Shown in pieces: positions 44,713 to 56,523 of a stretch of 64,000 bases of DNA. Under the pieces are notes generated by a model. That model saw only the letters and a program-made list of their open reading frames with translations, ran no database searches and was not told where the DNA came from. The stretch is from contig NC_037094.1 of NCBI RefSeq assembly GCF_002994745.2, positions 23,599,001-23,663,000 of the forward strand. Direction: 5' to 3'. Position numbers and translations under genes: made by a program. The stretch comes from Rosa chinensis. Taxonomy: Eukaryota > Streptophyta > Magnoliopsida > Rosales > Rosaceae. Every line of letters begins with the position of its first letter. Positions within the stretch are counted from its first letter, which is position 1.

Positions 44713-45120
44713 GCTATTTCACTTGTACGGGTTCTGATTTTTGATGGGGAATGTAGTGAGGAAACCTAATCTTGTATTTCTCTGTTTTTGGTATTCTTGT
44801 CAATGGAGTGAAATCGTATTTTTATGTTTCAAATCTTTTTTTTATCAAATTCCAAAGGGGAGTTCTATTCATACCGTCACATTTGGTATGTAGACAACAA
44901 TAATGTAAAAAATACGATAACTGTCAAAGGTTATCATTCTATGTTATGGTTTCTTCAATCCTTTCGACACCATAATGTAAAAGGACTATCTTTTGTAAGG
45001 AAAGAATTCTTCCATTAGTACCATTAATGAATTCATATCGGATAGATCACTTTGATTTTCATGTCAAGATCATGAAAAGCCAAAAATGAAAGGATTATGC
45101 ATTGTTGCCATTGACCAAGT
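44713..45120. other. 3' flank of F-box copy 3
   Basis: Collinear with the flank of copy 2 (24293-24700). No gene is seen. Confidence 0.6.
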
Positions 45121-45131
45121 TACATGGCCAT

Positions 45132-45348
45132 AACCACCACAGGTGGTCGAGTTGGTAAGAGCCTCCAGGTATGGAATCCCACATCCGAGTTCGAATCTTG
45201 CTGACGCTTATTGGAGTTAAATCCCAATATATTCTTGGTGGCCAAGGGGGAGGAAGCGTTCTGACAATATCCCCTGAGCACGGATTAGTCTTTGGGCCTA
45301 GGAAAGCGTTTGAGGACACCGTGTGATTGACAAATAAATAAATAAAGG
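45132..45348 (+). mobile_element. SINE with 11-bp target duplication
   Basis: The 217-bp body has a tRNA-derived head with box A TGGTCGAGTTGG and box B GTTCGAATC and ends in a short (AAAT)n tail. It is flanked by TACATGGCCAT on both sides (45121-45131, 45349-45359). The paralogous site at 24701-24711 has the target only once, which confirms the insertion and its exact limits. The head, tail and layout differ from the SINE at 5649. Confidence 0.94.
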
Positions 45349-45396
45349 TACATGGCCATGGCTTGAGAATTTGGATAGATAGTTACTAGCCCCTTA

Positions 45397-45415
45397 ACAT
45401 GTGCTCTGCACATGT
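45397..45415 (-). terminator. Helitron 3' subterminal hairpin
   Basis: ACATGTGC-TCT-GCACATGT, a perfect 8-bp stem with a 3-nt loop, 7 bases inside the CTAG terminus (45386-45389). Subterminal hairpins act as the Helitron end signal. Confidence 0.8.
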
Positions 45416-45740
45416 CAATTGGCTTTTATTTTTATTTTTTAAATTTAAAAAGTTCCTAATTTTGGAAAACCTTCTCATTTTTTCATGGGAAGTATTGCGT
45501 TATTTTTAAATATGATATAGTCTATTGACTATTTTATCCTTGTATAGAAATAATTTATTCACTAATATCTATATTATGTAAGGGCATACATGGTACTTCA
45601 AAAATTTAACTATTCATGTTTTTTTTTTTTTTTTTACTCACTTGTGTACTTAACTTGTGTCTTATGTACTGACTTGTTAACTTGTGTACTTAACTTGTTA
45701 ATATTACATGTAGTTTGTAATTCACTAACTTGTTATACTT

Positions 45741-45780
<40 letters not shown>

Positions 45781-45824
45781 TTTTGTATTTCTTTGTTAAT
45801 TATAGTCACTAACTTTATTTAATG

Positions 45825-47863
45825 GAGGTACCGTCTGGCTGAAAGACGTTAAATTCAAGCGCTGCTTGGGAGGCAAACCAATTCAGAAGCAGCTGTGAAG
45901 GAGTCTTCAATAACACAGATTTGCTTTCTCTTTCGCTATTTCTTTTACTTTATAATTTTCTCCTTTATTTTTGTAGTCTTTTCGTAAATTCCATTCCTAT
46001 ATGCTTAATTGTTTCATTGCATGCTTATGATTGATTACATTGAGGACAATGCAATATTTAAGTGTGGGGGAAGGGATTTACACTTTTATCTTGAGTCATA
46101 TATTGAAAAATACAAAAAAATCGAAAAATGTCAAAAAAAAAAAAATTCGTTGCATTTGTTTTTGTTTTGAGTCTTAGGATGCCCTTTCAACTGTCTAGGA
46201 TGATTCTATATCTCTGAAATCATGATTAAAAGAGGATCACAAAATTGAGATGACTTTAAACATGGTATTCTTTGGTTAATTGAGATATATGAAAAATATG
46301 TGCCTTGTAGTGGATATGGATTTCATGACTTTGGTACAGATTATGAGCATGTTAAGATGAGTTTTGATTCATATAAACCCATGTGAGATAATTGAACCCA
46401 TGTCCCTTTTTCTTGGAGTGAAATGAAAAATATATTCTTATTTTCTTGGCGACGTTTTGATGATCTCATTATTCTTTCATCTTGATTGACTACTTGCCAT
46501 AGATTAAGTTTGATGGACTAGAGAATGCTAGAATTCACTCTTGTGCTTGTTGAGACGTTATATCAATACATGGCCCTGATTCTGGAAAGGATAGAGGCAC
46601 CTTAGGAATTACCATCATTGCCAAATATAGCCTGTGTCCTTATTTGTGCCCGTCGTGGGACTCCCCTAGATAAACCTTTTGAGCCTACATTAAGCCTTTT
46701 CTTTCATCACCCTTAAAATCCTTAACCCTGAACCTTAGTATAGCTACACTCTTACCCTTTGTTCTAAAAACTTAGTGGAGCTATCTTTTGGGACTTTACT
46801 TAAGGATTTGGCACTAAGAATGAAGATTGAGAAGAGGTGAAACTTCAAGTGTGGTGGTAGACTTGTCCATGGAAAAATATATGTGGAGCCGTAAAAAAAG
46901 AAAAGAAAAAAAAAATTACACGGCTAGAAAGAAAAAAGAAAGGAAAGAAAAATAAGTCTATGGATTTTAGTCTCCCATACTTGGTGAGTTTGGAGTTTGT
47001 TTCGAATTGAAGGCCCATTACAAAAAAAATAAAAATAAAAAATAAAAAATTTGGCCTTTGTCCAATTCACTAGAGTTCAAAGGAAGTTTAGAGTGAAGTT
47101 AGGGTCCAACATGAAGACATTAGGCCCTTTTATAAAACCTCTATGGGATGTGACGTTTTGATATATCTTAGTGGATTTCTAGAAGTCTTTACATTTACAT
47201 GAGCTCTGCTAGGTTTTTAGGACACTTTGTTAAATTCCTTACCCTTCGTTTCTTTAAACCTTGAACCTTGGCCCCATTACAACCCTTGAGAAGACCTTCT
47301 TGATCCTTAAGATGGGACAGCCTTTGATGTGGAGATGAGTTACAAGAGTTGAACCTATGGCTTGGGTCCATCCGTGCAAGTAGTTGATATCTTTCATGAG
47401 ATCTTTTGAAAAAAAAAATTATTATATTCACAAAGTGCTTTTCGTTTCTTATATATGTGAGCTATTTGATTGCCTCAAAATATTTTCTCTCACATATAAT
47501 TGAGTGATTATAAGCTTTTAAGCATTGCCTTGAATTCTGAGAGAAGAAAGAGTGGATATACCTTGTGAGGATCTGAATCATACTTGTTTGAAGCATGCTT
47601 AACAGAAACCATCACCATTGTTACAACCAAGTCCTACTTGTGTATGTGTGGATTATATGTTTTAATTAACTCTTGTATATCTACATATTGATTCTTGGTT
47701 GAGTGCTAATCTTGATGTTGTGAAAGTAGGAGATTTCTGAGACAAAAAGTTGAAGGGCAATAGAGTCATTGTTTGTGTAGAGTTTTTAAATTTTCGTTGA
47801 GTCTTAGTTGAGTCTTTGTGTGATTTTGCTAAGGGACTAGCAAAAACTAAGTGTGGGGGAATT
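45825..47863 (+). mobile_element. Athila/Tat-like Gypsy 3' internal remnant
   Basis: Two phrases are typical of the region after pol in plant Athila/Tat elements: AAGCGCTGCTTGGGAGGCAA (near 45858) and ACATTGAGGACAATGC with TTAAGTGTGGGGGAAGGG (46039-46075). A second AAGTGTGGGGGAATT (47849-47863) lies immediately before an LTR-like TGAAAGGAGC start and serves as a polypurine tract. No gag-pol is present. Confidence 0.7.
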
Positions 47864-48509
47864 TGAAAGGAGCATTTTAATGCGACGTTTTAACTGTTAT
47901 TTCCCTATATTTTCTGCGTTATTTCCTTAATAAAACTCTGTTTAGGAAAGTTTCCATTCTTCGAATGGGAAAGTTCCTAATTGTAGAAAGTTTCGTTTTG
48001 TAGTTTCTATTTTCCATTTTTAGAAAGTTTCCATTTTAGTTTAAGAAAGTTTCCATTTCTTATTTTAGAAAGCTTCTATTTTCAGGTTTTTGGAATAAAT
48101 AAGCTGAATTGAGTTCATAAATGGAAAGAGAAGCTTCACGAAGATGACATGGCAAGGAGAGAATCAAGGAAGAGTTTTTAAAAAAAAAGGAAAATATATT
48201 TTCCTTGAGGATTAAATTTGCCGTGTAATCTTCGTGAAACTTCTCGTTCCATTTATGAACTCAATTCAGCTTATTTATTCCAAAAACCTGAAAATAGAAG
48301 CTTTCTAAAATAAGAAATGGAAACTTTCTTAAACTAAAATGGAAACTTTCTAAAAATGGAAAATAGAAACTACAAAACGAAACTTTCTACAATTAGGAAC
48401 TTTCCCATTCGAAGAATGGAAACTTTCCTAAACAGAGTTTTATTAAGGAAATAACGCAGAAAATATAGGGAAATAACAGTTAAAACGTCGCATTAAAATG
48501 CTCCTTTCA
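47864..48509. repeat. Long inverted repeat of LTR-like arms (2 x 281 bp)
   Basis: Left arm 47864-48144 starts TGAAAGGAGCATTTTAATGC; right arm 48229-48509 is its reverse complement and ends GCTCCTTTCA. By direct comparison only about two mismatches separate the arms; the spacer is 84 bp. Each arm looks like the 5' part of the same Gypsy LTR, head to head. The structure would fold into a long perfect RNA hairpin if transcribed. Confidence 0.93.
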
Positions 48510-48579
48510 ATTCACTCAAGAATTGGCTTAATTATATAAGATTTGTGTTAATATGTATGCTTTAGCTTTACCTACATTT

Positions 48580-49272
48580 TTATACCAGATGCTTGATGCT
48601 TCCTAGTTTGAGAAAGTATGAGGAAAGAAAGAGATTGAACAATGGAAGCATCTTGTTGGCGGATCTCACTGCATCGTGTGATGGAGAATTCAACCCTATT
48701 TCACTGTTATTCTGTACACGAGCTTAGTAAAGCGACTAACAGCTTTTATTCTTCCTGCATCATCTTAGGTTGTGAAATGTCATGGATGTCTAGATGGCCG
48801 ATTCATTCCCATCAGAATGGGAACATATATGATGACGAAATTAGGTCCCGAGCCATTTGTTACATTATCATCTGAACGCAAATGAGCAACTATACCATTG
48901 TTTTGCATCTCTTCGGTTACTATACCAGCTAGCTTCAGTGCATGAATCTGAGCAACTATTGGGATCTCATCATGAATCCCTACCATGGAGAACCAGATTT
49001 CACATTGTAAAGCAGCTTGGCACTGATCACATATCTCCATCTCGCCTTTCTCAGGCCAATAATTCATTGGCACCTCAGGAACTAGCTGCATTTTCATATA
49101 CTTTGTTCGCAAGTTGTGTAAATTCTCACCCTCCATAACCATTCATCCCCTGAACTATTGTATGTTAAGAAAAATTGTACGTTTATAGGAACGGTCATAC
49201 TTTGACCCTACCTAATGCATTAAGGCCTGTCTCTATATGATTATCTGTATGGTGCTGATATTAAAACAGTTA
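48580..49272. repeat. Segmental duplicate B (partner 24780-25470)
   Basis: Near-identical to duplicate A, including the frameshifted kinase-like scrap (HCYSVHELSKATNSFYSS, 48685-48745). The minus strand here has an open frame of 120 codons (49142-48780, MVMEGENLHNLRTKYMKMQL..). I do not recognise it, and it has no domain. In A the same frame is broken, so it may be a relic of a coding exon or chance. Confidence 0.6.
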
Positions 49273-49889
49273 CTCAAATTCGGAACTAATTAATATCTAT
49301 CTTGAAATTGTTTTGCAATCTTTAGACATATTGCAAAGTTATAATCTTGGTTGAAAACTATAGCCCAGCATCCTATTGAAAAGAACATAAGTAATTTTCC
49401 ACAGATTACCGAAGAAAGAGAATCATAAAGCAGCAGGTTCAACCGTTCAAATATGCATGTAAGAGGAGGAGTTGTAACTTACGAATTGTATCTCAAATTG
49501 AGGGGTTAATGTGAGCTTATCTATGTGGTTATGCACACTTAGAAATTTCGAATAGGAATACATTTTCTGAAAGATCTAGTAATATGGGGATGAGGAGAGG
49601 GCTTGTATAGTGGTGGAACTTGAAATCAATGTGAAGCAGAACTTATCCTTATAAAAGAAATGTTGTGTCTGTTCATCTAGTACTGTATAATTGTTAAAGC
49701 CTTGCTGAAATGTACATTTTGAACCTGTATATATCCTCCAAAACTTCAAATCAAAAGTCGAAAATAGATAATTGCAATGGCTTTACATCATGGGAGATTA
49801 GTGTTCAGAAGAAAAATAGACATGCATCATACATCCATTTCTGCACATACATACTGCTCTTATCTTTGCGGCAAAATTTCATTGAACAA
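49273..49889. other. Intergenic, no gene seen
   Basis: AT-rich sequence between the duplicated block and the minus-strand F-box pseudogene. Confidence 0.4.
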
Positions 49890-51321
49890 TCATGGATCCA
49901 AGTAGATTATCTCTGCATCCACGGAGACACGCTTAAACCGAAGCCACTTTTTAAATAGTTCCGAAGAACCTTTGTCAGAACGAGGTTTTACAGTCATTGA
50001 CTCAAGTATGGGTGACCTTAAGAGCACAAATCTGATGAACTCTAGTTCAGCAATGACACCCCTGAGGCCAAATATTTTAACAAGCCACAGTTGGGAGAAT
50101 TGACAACTCCGATTGTCATCTAACCAAGAGTTCACTTCTCCTGCAACAGCCTCATCGTCTCGGATGGACTACAAAAGGTTCATATATATAGAGCATTAGA
50201 ATCTCGAACTTCTAACAGATAAGCTCTCTGGCTGATTAATGTTTTAGAGTAGCACTGGTTGAAAACTTGAGATAGTAAATTAGAGTAAAAACTAAAAACT
50301 AACCACGAGTTCTAGTTCTTGCAGTGCAGGGGAGCTTTTCATAAGGCATAGAACTGTTAAAAACTCCTCCAGATCAACCAATCAAATGTGTATAGAAGCT
50401 TTGTTCGCAAGTTACCAACAGCCAAATACTGCAGATTAAAAAGTGCTGAAATAAAAGACCTAATGAATATGATCAAATTATAAGTATATAAAATCAAACA
50501 GTCAGTTACCTTTAGAAAGTAGTTCTCCAATATGAGCCTTTGAATTTGAGGCAGGTAAGCTAAAAACTTGAGCAAATTGCTAGAGCTGCTAAGAAAGCTT
50601 CCCTGGTCATTGTAGTTCAAACAAATAGTAACATCAACAAGATTTGAGGTATTTTTAAGAATAACATCCTTAAAAACACCTGCAACCACAAGAAATCGGA
50701 GGTTTGGTGCATTAATCTTCAAAAGGGTAAAACCGTGCCAGTGCAATAGGGTCAATGATTCAAGCAAAGGACGAACAGCAAAGAATCAGATTTGCAAACA
50801 CATCTTGGGCCAGGGTTACAAATTGAACATCAAGGCTCTTCAAACTCCTAAAGCCTTTAAATGCGCCGGGGGGGGGGGGGGGGGGGGGGGGGGGTGTTCT
50901 GGCAAGCAAGTGAATAACTCTAAATGAATAATATCTTTACAGGAAAACAAACACGAAGGAATTTTGTAGGGGCTCCCTTTCCAGAAATCCAGTATGAATT
51001 CTTTGACTGGGTTTCTTGACAGATGAAGAATCCACGATCGATATCACTTGTGGCTACAAGTTTTGTGATGAGAAAGCTTGAACTTGTGTATGGGGCCAAT
51101 GTGAAGTAAGAGTATGCGATCAACAATGTCGACAAAGGTGGAGTGGTCTAGAGTTGAGTCACACTGTTCATCAAACACAAGATGTGAGAGCATAGCCCAT
51201 TTATATCTCCATTCACTTGATAAAACACGTTCTCACAGCCTCCTTAATCGGCATTTTGTACAAGATTTGGTCTATAATCTCAGAAGGTAAGTTGCTAAGT
51301 TTATCCAGCTCCATCTTCATT
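49890..51321 (-). pseudogene. F-box/FBD pseudogene, minus-strand subfamily
   Basis: The start MKMELDKLSNLPSEIIDQILYKMPIKEAVRT (51321 downward) is an F-box, but the frame meets TGA within about 36 codons because two bases are missing compared with the intact gene at 58.1-59.6 kb (..KTSVLSSNWRY). Further pieces are recognisable: GKGAPTKF-type LRR parts (about 50930-51130), NAPNLRFLVV and NLLKFLAYLPQIQRLIL (50511-50767), YLAVGNL (50370-50432, frameshifted and shortened), and an FBD-like last exon ending IIYLDP (49890-50170). A 27-base G run interrupts the LRR part. Not functional. Confidence 0.88.
50868..50894. repeat. Uninterrupted G27 homopolymer
   Basis: Twenty-seven consecutive G on the plus strand (C on the coding strand of the pseudogene). 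Unusual in length for a plant genome; may form G-quadruplexes or mark an assembly problem. Confidence 0.9.
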
Positions 51322-52120
51322 TTAGAACGGGACAACTTGGTGTTATGATATATTCGGAACCAATCTTCACTCTGTGGAGCAAATATACAGAAATGCTATT
51401 AGGAATTCTTCTAGTGCTTACATCTATAATAGCTCGAATCTTAGATATTCTAGGTAAGTTCACATATCTAGTACAGTCCATACATTCATTTGAATTACAC
51501 AAATATTATAAATACATGCAGTCTTTAAAACACTCTATTTAGTTCACTTTCTAAAATTTGAATATCTGATTAGTGAATACCGTACTGATCTTTAATATCA
51601 ACAAAATCATTCCTTTAAGCTACCATATTTTAGAGCCCTAGATCAAGTTGAACTGACAAACAGAAGAATATCGCCTTGACGCGAATCACTACACTTTCAT
51701 ATATCATTCCTAAAAAAAGGCCCTCAATTTTAAGAACCCTAAACAATAAACCCTCCACACACCACTAACTCCAGTTTTAAGCAGGAGTAGCAAGTAGTCA
51801 AGCCATGCATGAGAATCAGCAATACATCAAAGAAGCAACCAAACAAAGGCCAAGAACTCTTACTTGATGCAAAATTGCAAATCGATCCTGTGTTTTCCTC
51901 AAGTCGAATTCATGATGAGGAGTTTTTTTTTTTTTTTTTTTTTTGATCAAATCGAACTTCATTAATAATAATGAACTGCATACATGAAATGATGGAACAA
52001 CCGTGCAACAACCAACTAGTAGTTGTTACAACTAATTGACCATATTAGACTTCGAGTTTGGTGTCATAATAGTTGAAATCTTTTCTTTGAAAAAAAAAAA
52101 ATAATAATAATAATAATTGA
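51322..52120. other. Intergenic with a minus-strand retroposon tail
   Basis: At 51923-52085 a T22 run is followed by a retroposon-like GATCAAATCGAACTTCATTA stretch and ends near an A-run and (AAT)n. This fits a poly-A-tailed element fragment on the minus strand. The stretch near 51760 (CACTAACTCCAGTTTTAAGC) resembles 57246 (CACTAACTCAAGTTTTAAGC), another trace of block duplication. Confidence 0.45.
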
Positions 52121-52124
52121 GAGT

Positions 52125-52312
52125 GATGGGCCTGGGCCTCAAAATTGGGTTGATTCCTTTTCGGCCCAAACTTTCTATTAAGGTGGATATATAAAATGAG
52201 AATTGGGTAGATAGGATCTCAATTCAGGTTTTCCCGCTGCAACCCTAAAACTGTTGGCGCTTCTTCTGAAATTCTCTGGTTCTCGACTTCGCCGCAAAGC
52301 TCTGAGTTTTGG
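52125..52312 (+). promoter_or_regulatory. Promoter and leader of F-box copy 4
   Basis: TGGGCC occurs twice close together (ATGGGCCTGGGCCT, 52127-52140), then TCGGCCCAAAC (52161-52171), a TATA-like TATATAAAA (52188-52196) and ACCCTAAAAC (52242-52251). The leader exon ends at GTTTTGG|GTAATCC (about 52312). The layout matches the promoters of copies 1 and 2, but the uORF ATG is absent. Confidence 0.62.
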
Positions 52313-52741
52313 GTAATCCATATTTTCGACTACTCATTTATGTAGATTAGTGCAATTGGTTTTGGAATGTGTTCAATTTCATTGATGGAGGGTGAACGCT
52401 TCCAACTTTAGCAGAGATTAAAATGATCTCTAGTCTTGTACATTTTCTGGTTCTGTTAACCATCCGTGATAGACCCATAAGGGTTATTAGCACATAATGC
52501 CCTATTACATTTATAATTTTGCTAATTTTGATTTTGATTTTTTTTTTTTTTGGTTGGTGTCCTAAGAACCGCTTAAAGATAGAAACTTTCGGGTTTATTT
52601 TCAGATTAGAGACATATAGAGATTAAATGGTGGTAGGCTTGGTGCTAACTATATAATGGATTTAAGATAGTTCTGTTTTCGTGTTATTGATCCTTGTAGG
52701 TGTAAGTTTGTCTTGCAAAAACAGAACAGAAACCTAGTGTT

Positions 52742-55283
52742 ATGGAGCACATGAATAAGTCATTGGAAACTGCAAGTTCTCAAGCCGAAGGAGTTTCTGC
52801 TGACTACACAGTAGACAGATTGAGTAATGCTCCACCGGAAGTTGCTCATCATATTCTTGCATTTCTTGATTTTAGGGATCTCATTCGACTGGGAAGTGTG
52901 TCCAAAATGTGCAGAGTTTTTTCTCTATCAGCCCCATCATTGGAAGTTTCTTCATCTGAGGCAGGAAACAGGCGGCAACAACTTAACTTGTTGAATTCTA
53001 TAGATAGGTACATGATTCATCGAGGGGATGATAAAATTAAGCACTTTCTTGTTGATTGGAGTTTCAGTGCAGGCATTTCTGAAGAGGTTTTCCGGATGAT
53101 GACATGGATCCGTATTGCAGTGAGGTGTAATGTTGAAGTGCTTGAACTTAGGTTGTGGGCGCCTGAATTGAATAGGATTGAATCGGATGGGACGGTGCTT
53201 GAATTGCCATCTTGCGTCTATTGTTGTGAATCTTTAAGGTCTCTATTGATCAAGACACAGACAATTCTGAAAGCACCCTCTGTTACTTGTTCCAATAATC
53301 TCCAATACTTGAAGTTGACAAATGTCAGAATGGAAGATGGCTTTGGAAAATGGATCTCCCACTCATGCAAATGCATTAAGGAATTATTGTTATTTGATGT
53401 TCGTGTGCTAAGTTTCACCGTGGAAAGCTCGTCTTTGGAATCATTTAGCTTTGTCTCTATGTATAACAATGACCTCTGCCATATTGGCATCTCAGGTGAG
53501 AAGCTTACAAAGATAAGAATAGAGTGGGAATTCTATAAAACTAGCAGCGGCACTACCAGATCATTAAATATTTCTGCTCCAAATCTTAAATATTTGAAGT
53601 GGATTGGGAATTTGTTGAATTACCAAAATCTGGGGAAATTTATGTGTTTAGAGAAAGCTCACATTTTTCTGAAGCACAAGGGAGATGACTATGACTTTGA
53701 CAATGCATTTGAGGTTCTTTGCAGTTTGTGCAGGGTTAAAGTTCTTATTCTGAGTGAAGAGACCACTAAGGTAAAGATGCACTTCCCTTCAGAGATAAAT
53801 TGACCCTTTGCAGAAACAAGATTTTTGCAACATGAAGTTCATATACTCATGTAGATTATTTTCCTGGATGTTTTCCAGGGATATTACGAGGAATATATCT
53901 AGGGTATGAGGCTATGGCATGGGAATGATAAATTGTGTATTTTTGTTTCTTAAACTTCAAAATGTTTTGAAACTGAGTGATGCCATTGCTGATATACTAG
54001 TGATGACTGTAAAATTCATAGTATTGCCTCAGGTTTGTTAGAAAGCATGTATAGGTAAATTTATCAGTCTGAAAGAATACTAATTTTGAAACTTGTATAA
54101 CGGGCCCTTTCTTTTTTGTTTAAAAGTTAATGGAGGGAAGAGGAGGACAGAGATAAGAGAACGGTAGCAGAACAAATAGAATCAGAACTAAAATCACAGT
54201 TTTTTCATTTTTCTTTTAAGGTTTTCTTTGAAACTATTTATATTTTTATGTCCTGTTTCTCTTTGTGTAACCTCTCTCAACTCGAAATAATACATGAAAT
54301 CTGAAACAGAGAGCAATTGATTTGGTAAATGAGATTATGTAAATAAGGAAACTTGATATGGGTTTAGATCTTTAATTTAGCTAATTTTTTTTTTTAATAG
54401 TTTTTCTGTACAAGTTTTGTCGTCTAAGAGTTTGCCGTATCTTTGTGATATTGCAGGTTTTGCTCAGGGAAGGTCTAGTGCATGCACCATTGGATGATAT
54501 TACTTACTTGAGTATGCATATTATGAGCTTGACTGATGACCTAGTCCCTGCAATGGTTTCTCTTCTGAGAGGAATGCCTAATTTGAGTACTTTGTACATA
54601 AAATCTTACCCTTCCTTGCACATTGGTAAACCGAAAGTAAGTGAACGTCAATGTTGCCTTTTCTCCGTCTCACACTAAACACCTTATACCAATGAAATGT
54701 CTAGAATTATGTCCCAAAAAAAAAAAAACACTGAAGCCTAGAATATGAAGTATTATTGATGGTCAAAATTTGTGTAAGACGTTTTTTTTTTTTTTTTTTG
54801 GAGCTTAATTATTTCAAGAGCATTGCATAAGTGTGACCCTCATCTGCACAAGGTATACTCATCCTGAGTAGTGCAGTTATGGGAAGATCGTTTCCAATCT
54901 TTCTGTTTTGTAAATTATCGTTGGTTTTTATTTATTTTAAATTCATTTGCTTGTTTCATTTTCAGGCATGTGGATTTAAGAGTAAATACTGGAAATCCCA
55001 TAAGCTGGATTGTGTTCATCAGCTTCAGGATGTATCTATAGCGCTTTCCACTGGTTATATTAACAATGCCTTGGATTTAGTAAGATATATTCTCGAGAAT
55101 GCCTCGAATTTGAAACAAATGATCATATTTTATTTACCCCGCCAATCCTATGTTATAGGGAGGGTAAACAAATTCAAGAAGATTTCTTCTGCCATTGTTG
55201 TGTTTAAGGAAAGAGAATTGAATGATGATGGTGTAATGGGTAAGAGTTACCATCGGGTTTTAAATAGGTTGCATTGGTTGTAA
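52742..55283 (+). CDS. F-box/LRR/FBD-type protein, copy 4 (508 aa, intact)
   Basis: Exons 52742-53770, 54457-54636, 54966-55283 (343 + 60 + 105 codons and stop), the same junction positions as copy 1. The F-box is at about residues 24-70 (DRLSNAPPEVAHHILAFLDFRDL). LRR-like repeats and the FBD-like end (LDCVHQLQDVSIAL..ILENASNLKQMIIFYLP) follow. It is the most diverged plus-strand member, with extra residues in the LRR part (..RLWAPELNRIESDG), and no stop or frameshift. Predicted SCF adaptor; target unknown. The second intron is longer than in copy 1 and includes an A/T-rich insert near 54090-54300. Divergence with an open frame suggests it is kept by selection. Confidence 0.9.
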
Positions 55284-55628
55284 TTTGGTTGAAGACTGTT
55301 TGGATATTATTAAGAAACCCTAGTCCTGTAATTCTTCTTATTCTTGTTTTATTATACCTACTAGTAGTAGAACTTCTGTTGGTAAGAAAATAGTAGGTTT
55401 GTAAAATCTTTGATATCTCAATCTCTGTATATTGGAACTCTTTTCTGTAAAATTCAGTACATTTGAGGAAGTTGAATTCAATGGGGAGGCATATTGGTAT
55501 ATCCTAATTGTAGAACTTCTGTTGGTAGGAAAATATTAGGTTAGTGTACTAAAGAACTTGTGTGTTTCCATACTGCCAATCAACTTTTCAAATGACAACT
55601 TGTCTTGACAAAAGATAATTGCAAGTTA
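55284..55628. other. 3' flank of F-box copy 4
   Basis: A short direct repeat GTAGAACTTCTGTTGGTA(A/G)GAAAATA occurs at 55366 and 55512. No gene is seen. Confidence 0.45.
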
Positions 55629-56370
55629 TCATGAGAGACAAATGTTTAGAAAAACAACTAGATATAGACCATTAAGATTATCCACTTGCATGGAACAGTC
55701 AAAACCCCTATGCATTTTAGCAGATGTACTAGTCCTCTTATTATAGCTGCTAAAATTCATAAAAATAAGAATCATGGATGCCAAGGCACGCTTAAGCGGA
55801 AGCAACTTTTCAAATAGTTCAGAAGAACCATCGTCACAGGTAGGTTTAACAGTTATCGACTCAAGAACTGGCAAGCTTAAAAGCAAAAATCTGATGAAAT
55901 GGAGTTCAGCTTTCACAGCAGAGATGCTGATCATTTTAACAAGTTGCAGTTGTGGAAATTGACAATTCATGTTGTAATCTAACCAAGAGTTCACTTAACC
56001 AAGTTGCAGTTCTGGAAATTGACAATTCATGTTGCGATCTAACCAAGAGGCCCACTTCAGCCTGATCATGTTGAATAGCCTATACAAGGTGTGTGTTATT
56101 AGAATCTTGAAATATTAACAAATAAACCAGTAAATATTGTTTGAGACTAGATCAAGCTGCTTAAATTTTAAATTCAACTGAGAATATTGTGTGCCGCAAT
56201 GTTATAAAGCTTACCTCAAGCTGCAGTTCTTGTAGTGCAGGAGAGCTTCTTAGAAGGCATAAAGCTGTTAAAATCTCCTCCAGAACAAAAAGGCAAATCC
56301 TCATAAAAAGAAAGTTCAAATATAGACACGGTTTTGGCAGGTTTCTTGGCAGAGGCACCAACACTCAAAT
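55629..56370 (-). pseudogene. F-box/FBD fragment: last two exons only
   Basis: The reverse strand has an exon-2-like part (LLRSSPALQELQLE, 56216-56364, with LEEILTAL) and an exon-3-like part (CQFPQLQLVKMISISAVKAELHFIRFLLL..VKPTCDDGSSELFEKLL, 55740-55990), as in the intact gene at 58.1 kb. The F-box and LRR exon are absent. A roughly 60-bp tandem duplication at about 55935-56050 (TTGACAATTCATGTTG twice) breaks the join. Confidence 0.85.
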
Positions 56371-56481
56371 AATGAAAAGAAAGGATGCAGGACGCCAGAA
56401 CAATAAATTCTGTGAATATGGTCAGATTATACTTGATTATCAAATAAAAGTATGAAATATATCTCAACTATATCTCAGTAC

Positions 56482-56523
<42 letters not shown>

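Larger units (their letters stand above)
45386..48541 (-). mobile_element. 3.16-kb Helitron-like insertion carrying Gypsy remains
   Basis: Compared with the empty site at 24737/24738, 3,156 bp are inserted exactly between A and T with no duplication. Read on the minus strand, the insert starts TCTTATATAATTAAG and ends ..ACATGTGCAGAGCACATGTTAAGGGG-CTAG: a TC start, a perfect 8-bp stem hairpin 7 bases before the CTAG end, and a host T next. These are the canonical Helitron signs. No RepHel ORF is present, so it is non-autonomous. Most of the interior is derived from an LTR element (next entries), either captured or inserted later. Confidence 0.82.

Noticed and set aside
45140..45205. Possible tRNA gene
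   Set aside because: Same reason: head of the 45.1-kb SINE, absent from the paralogous empty site.
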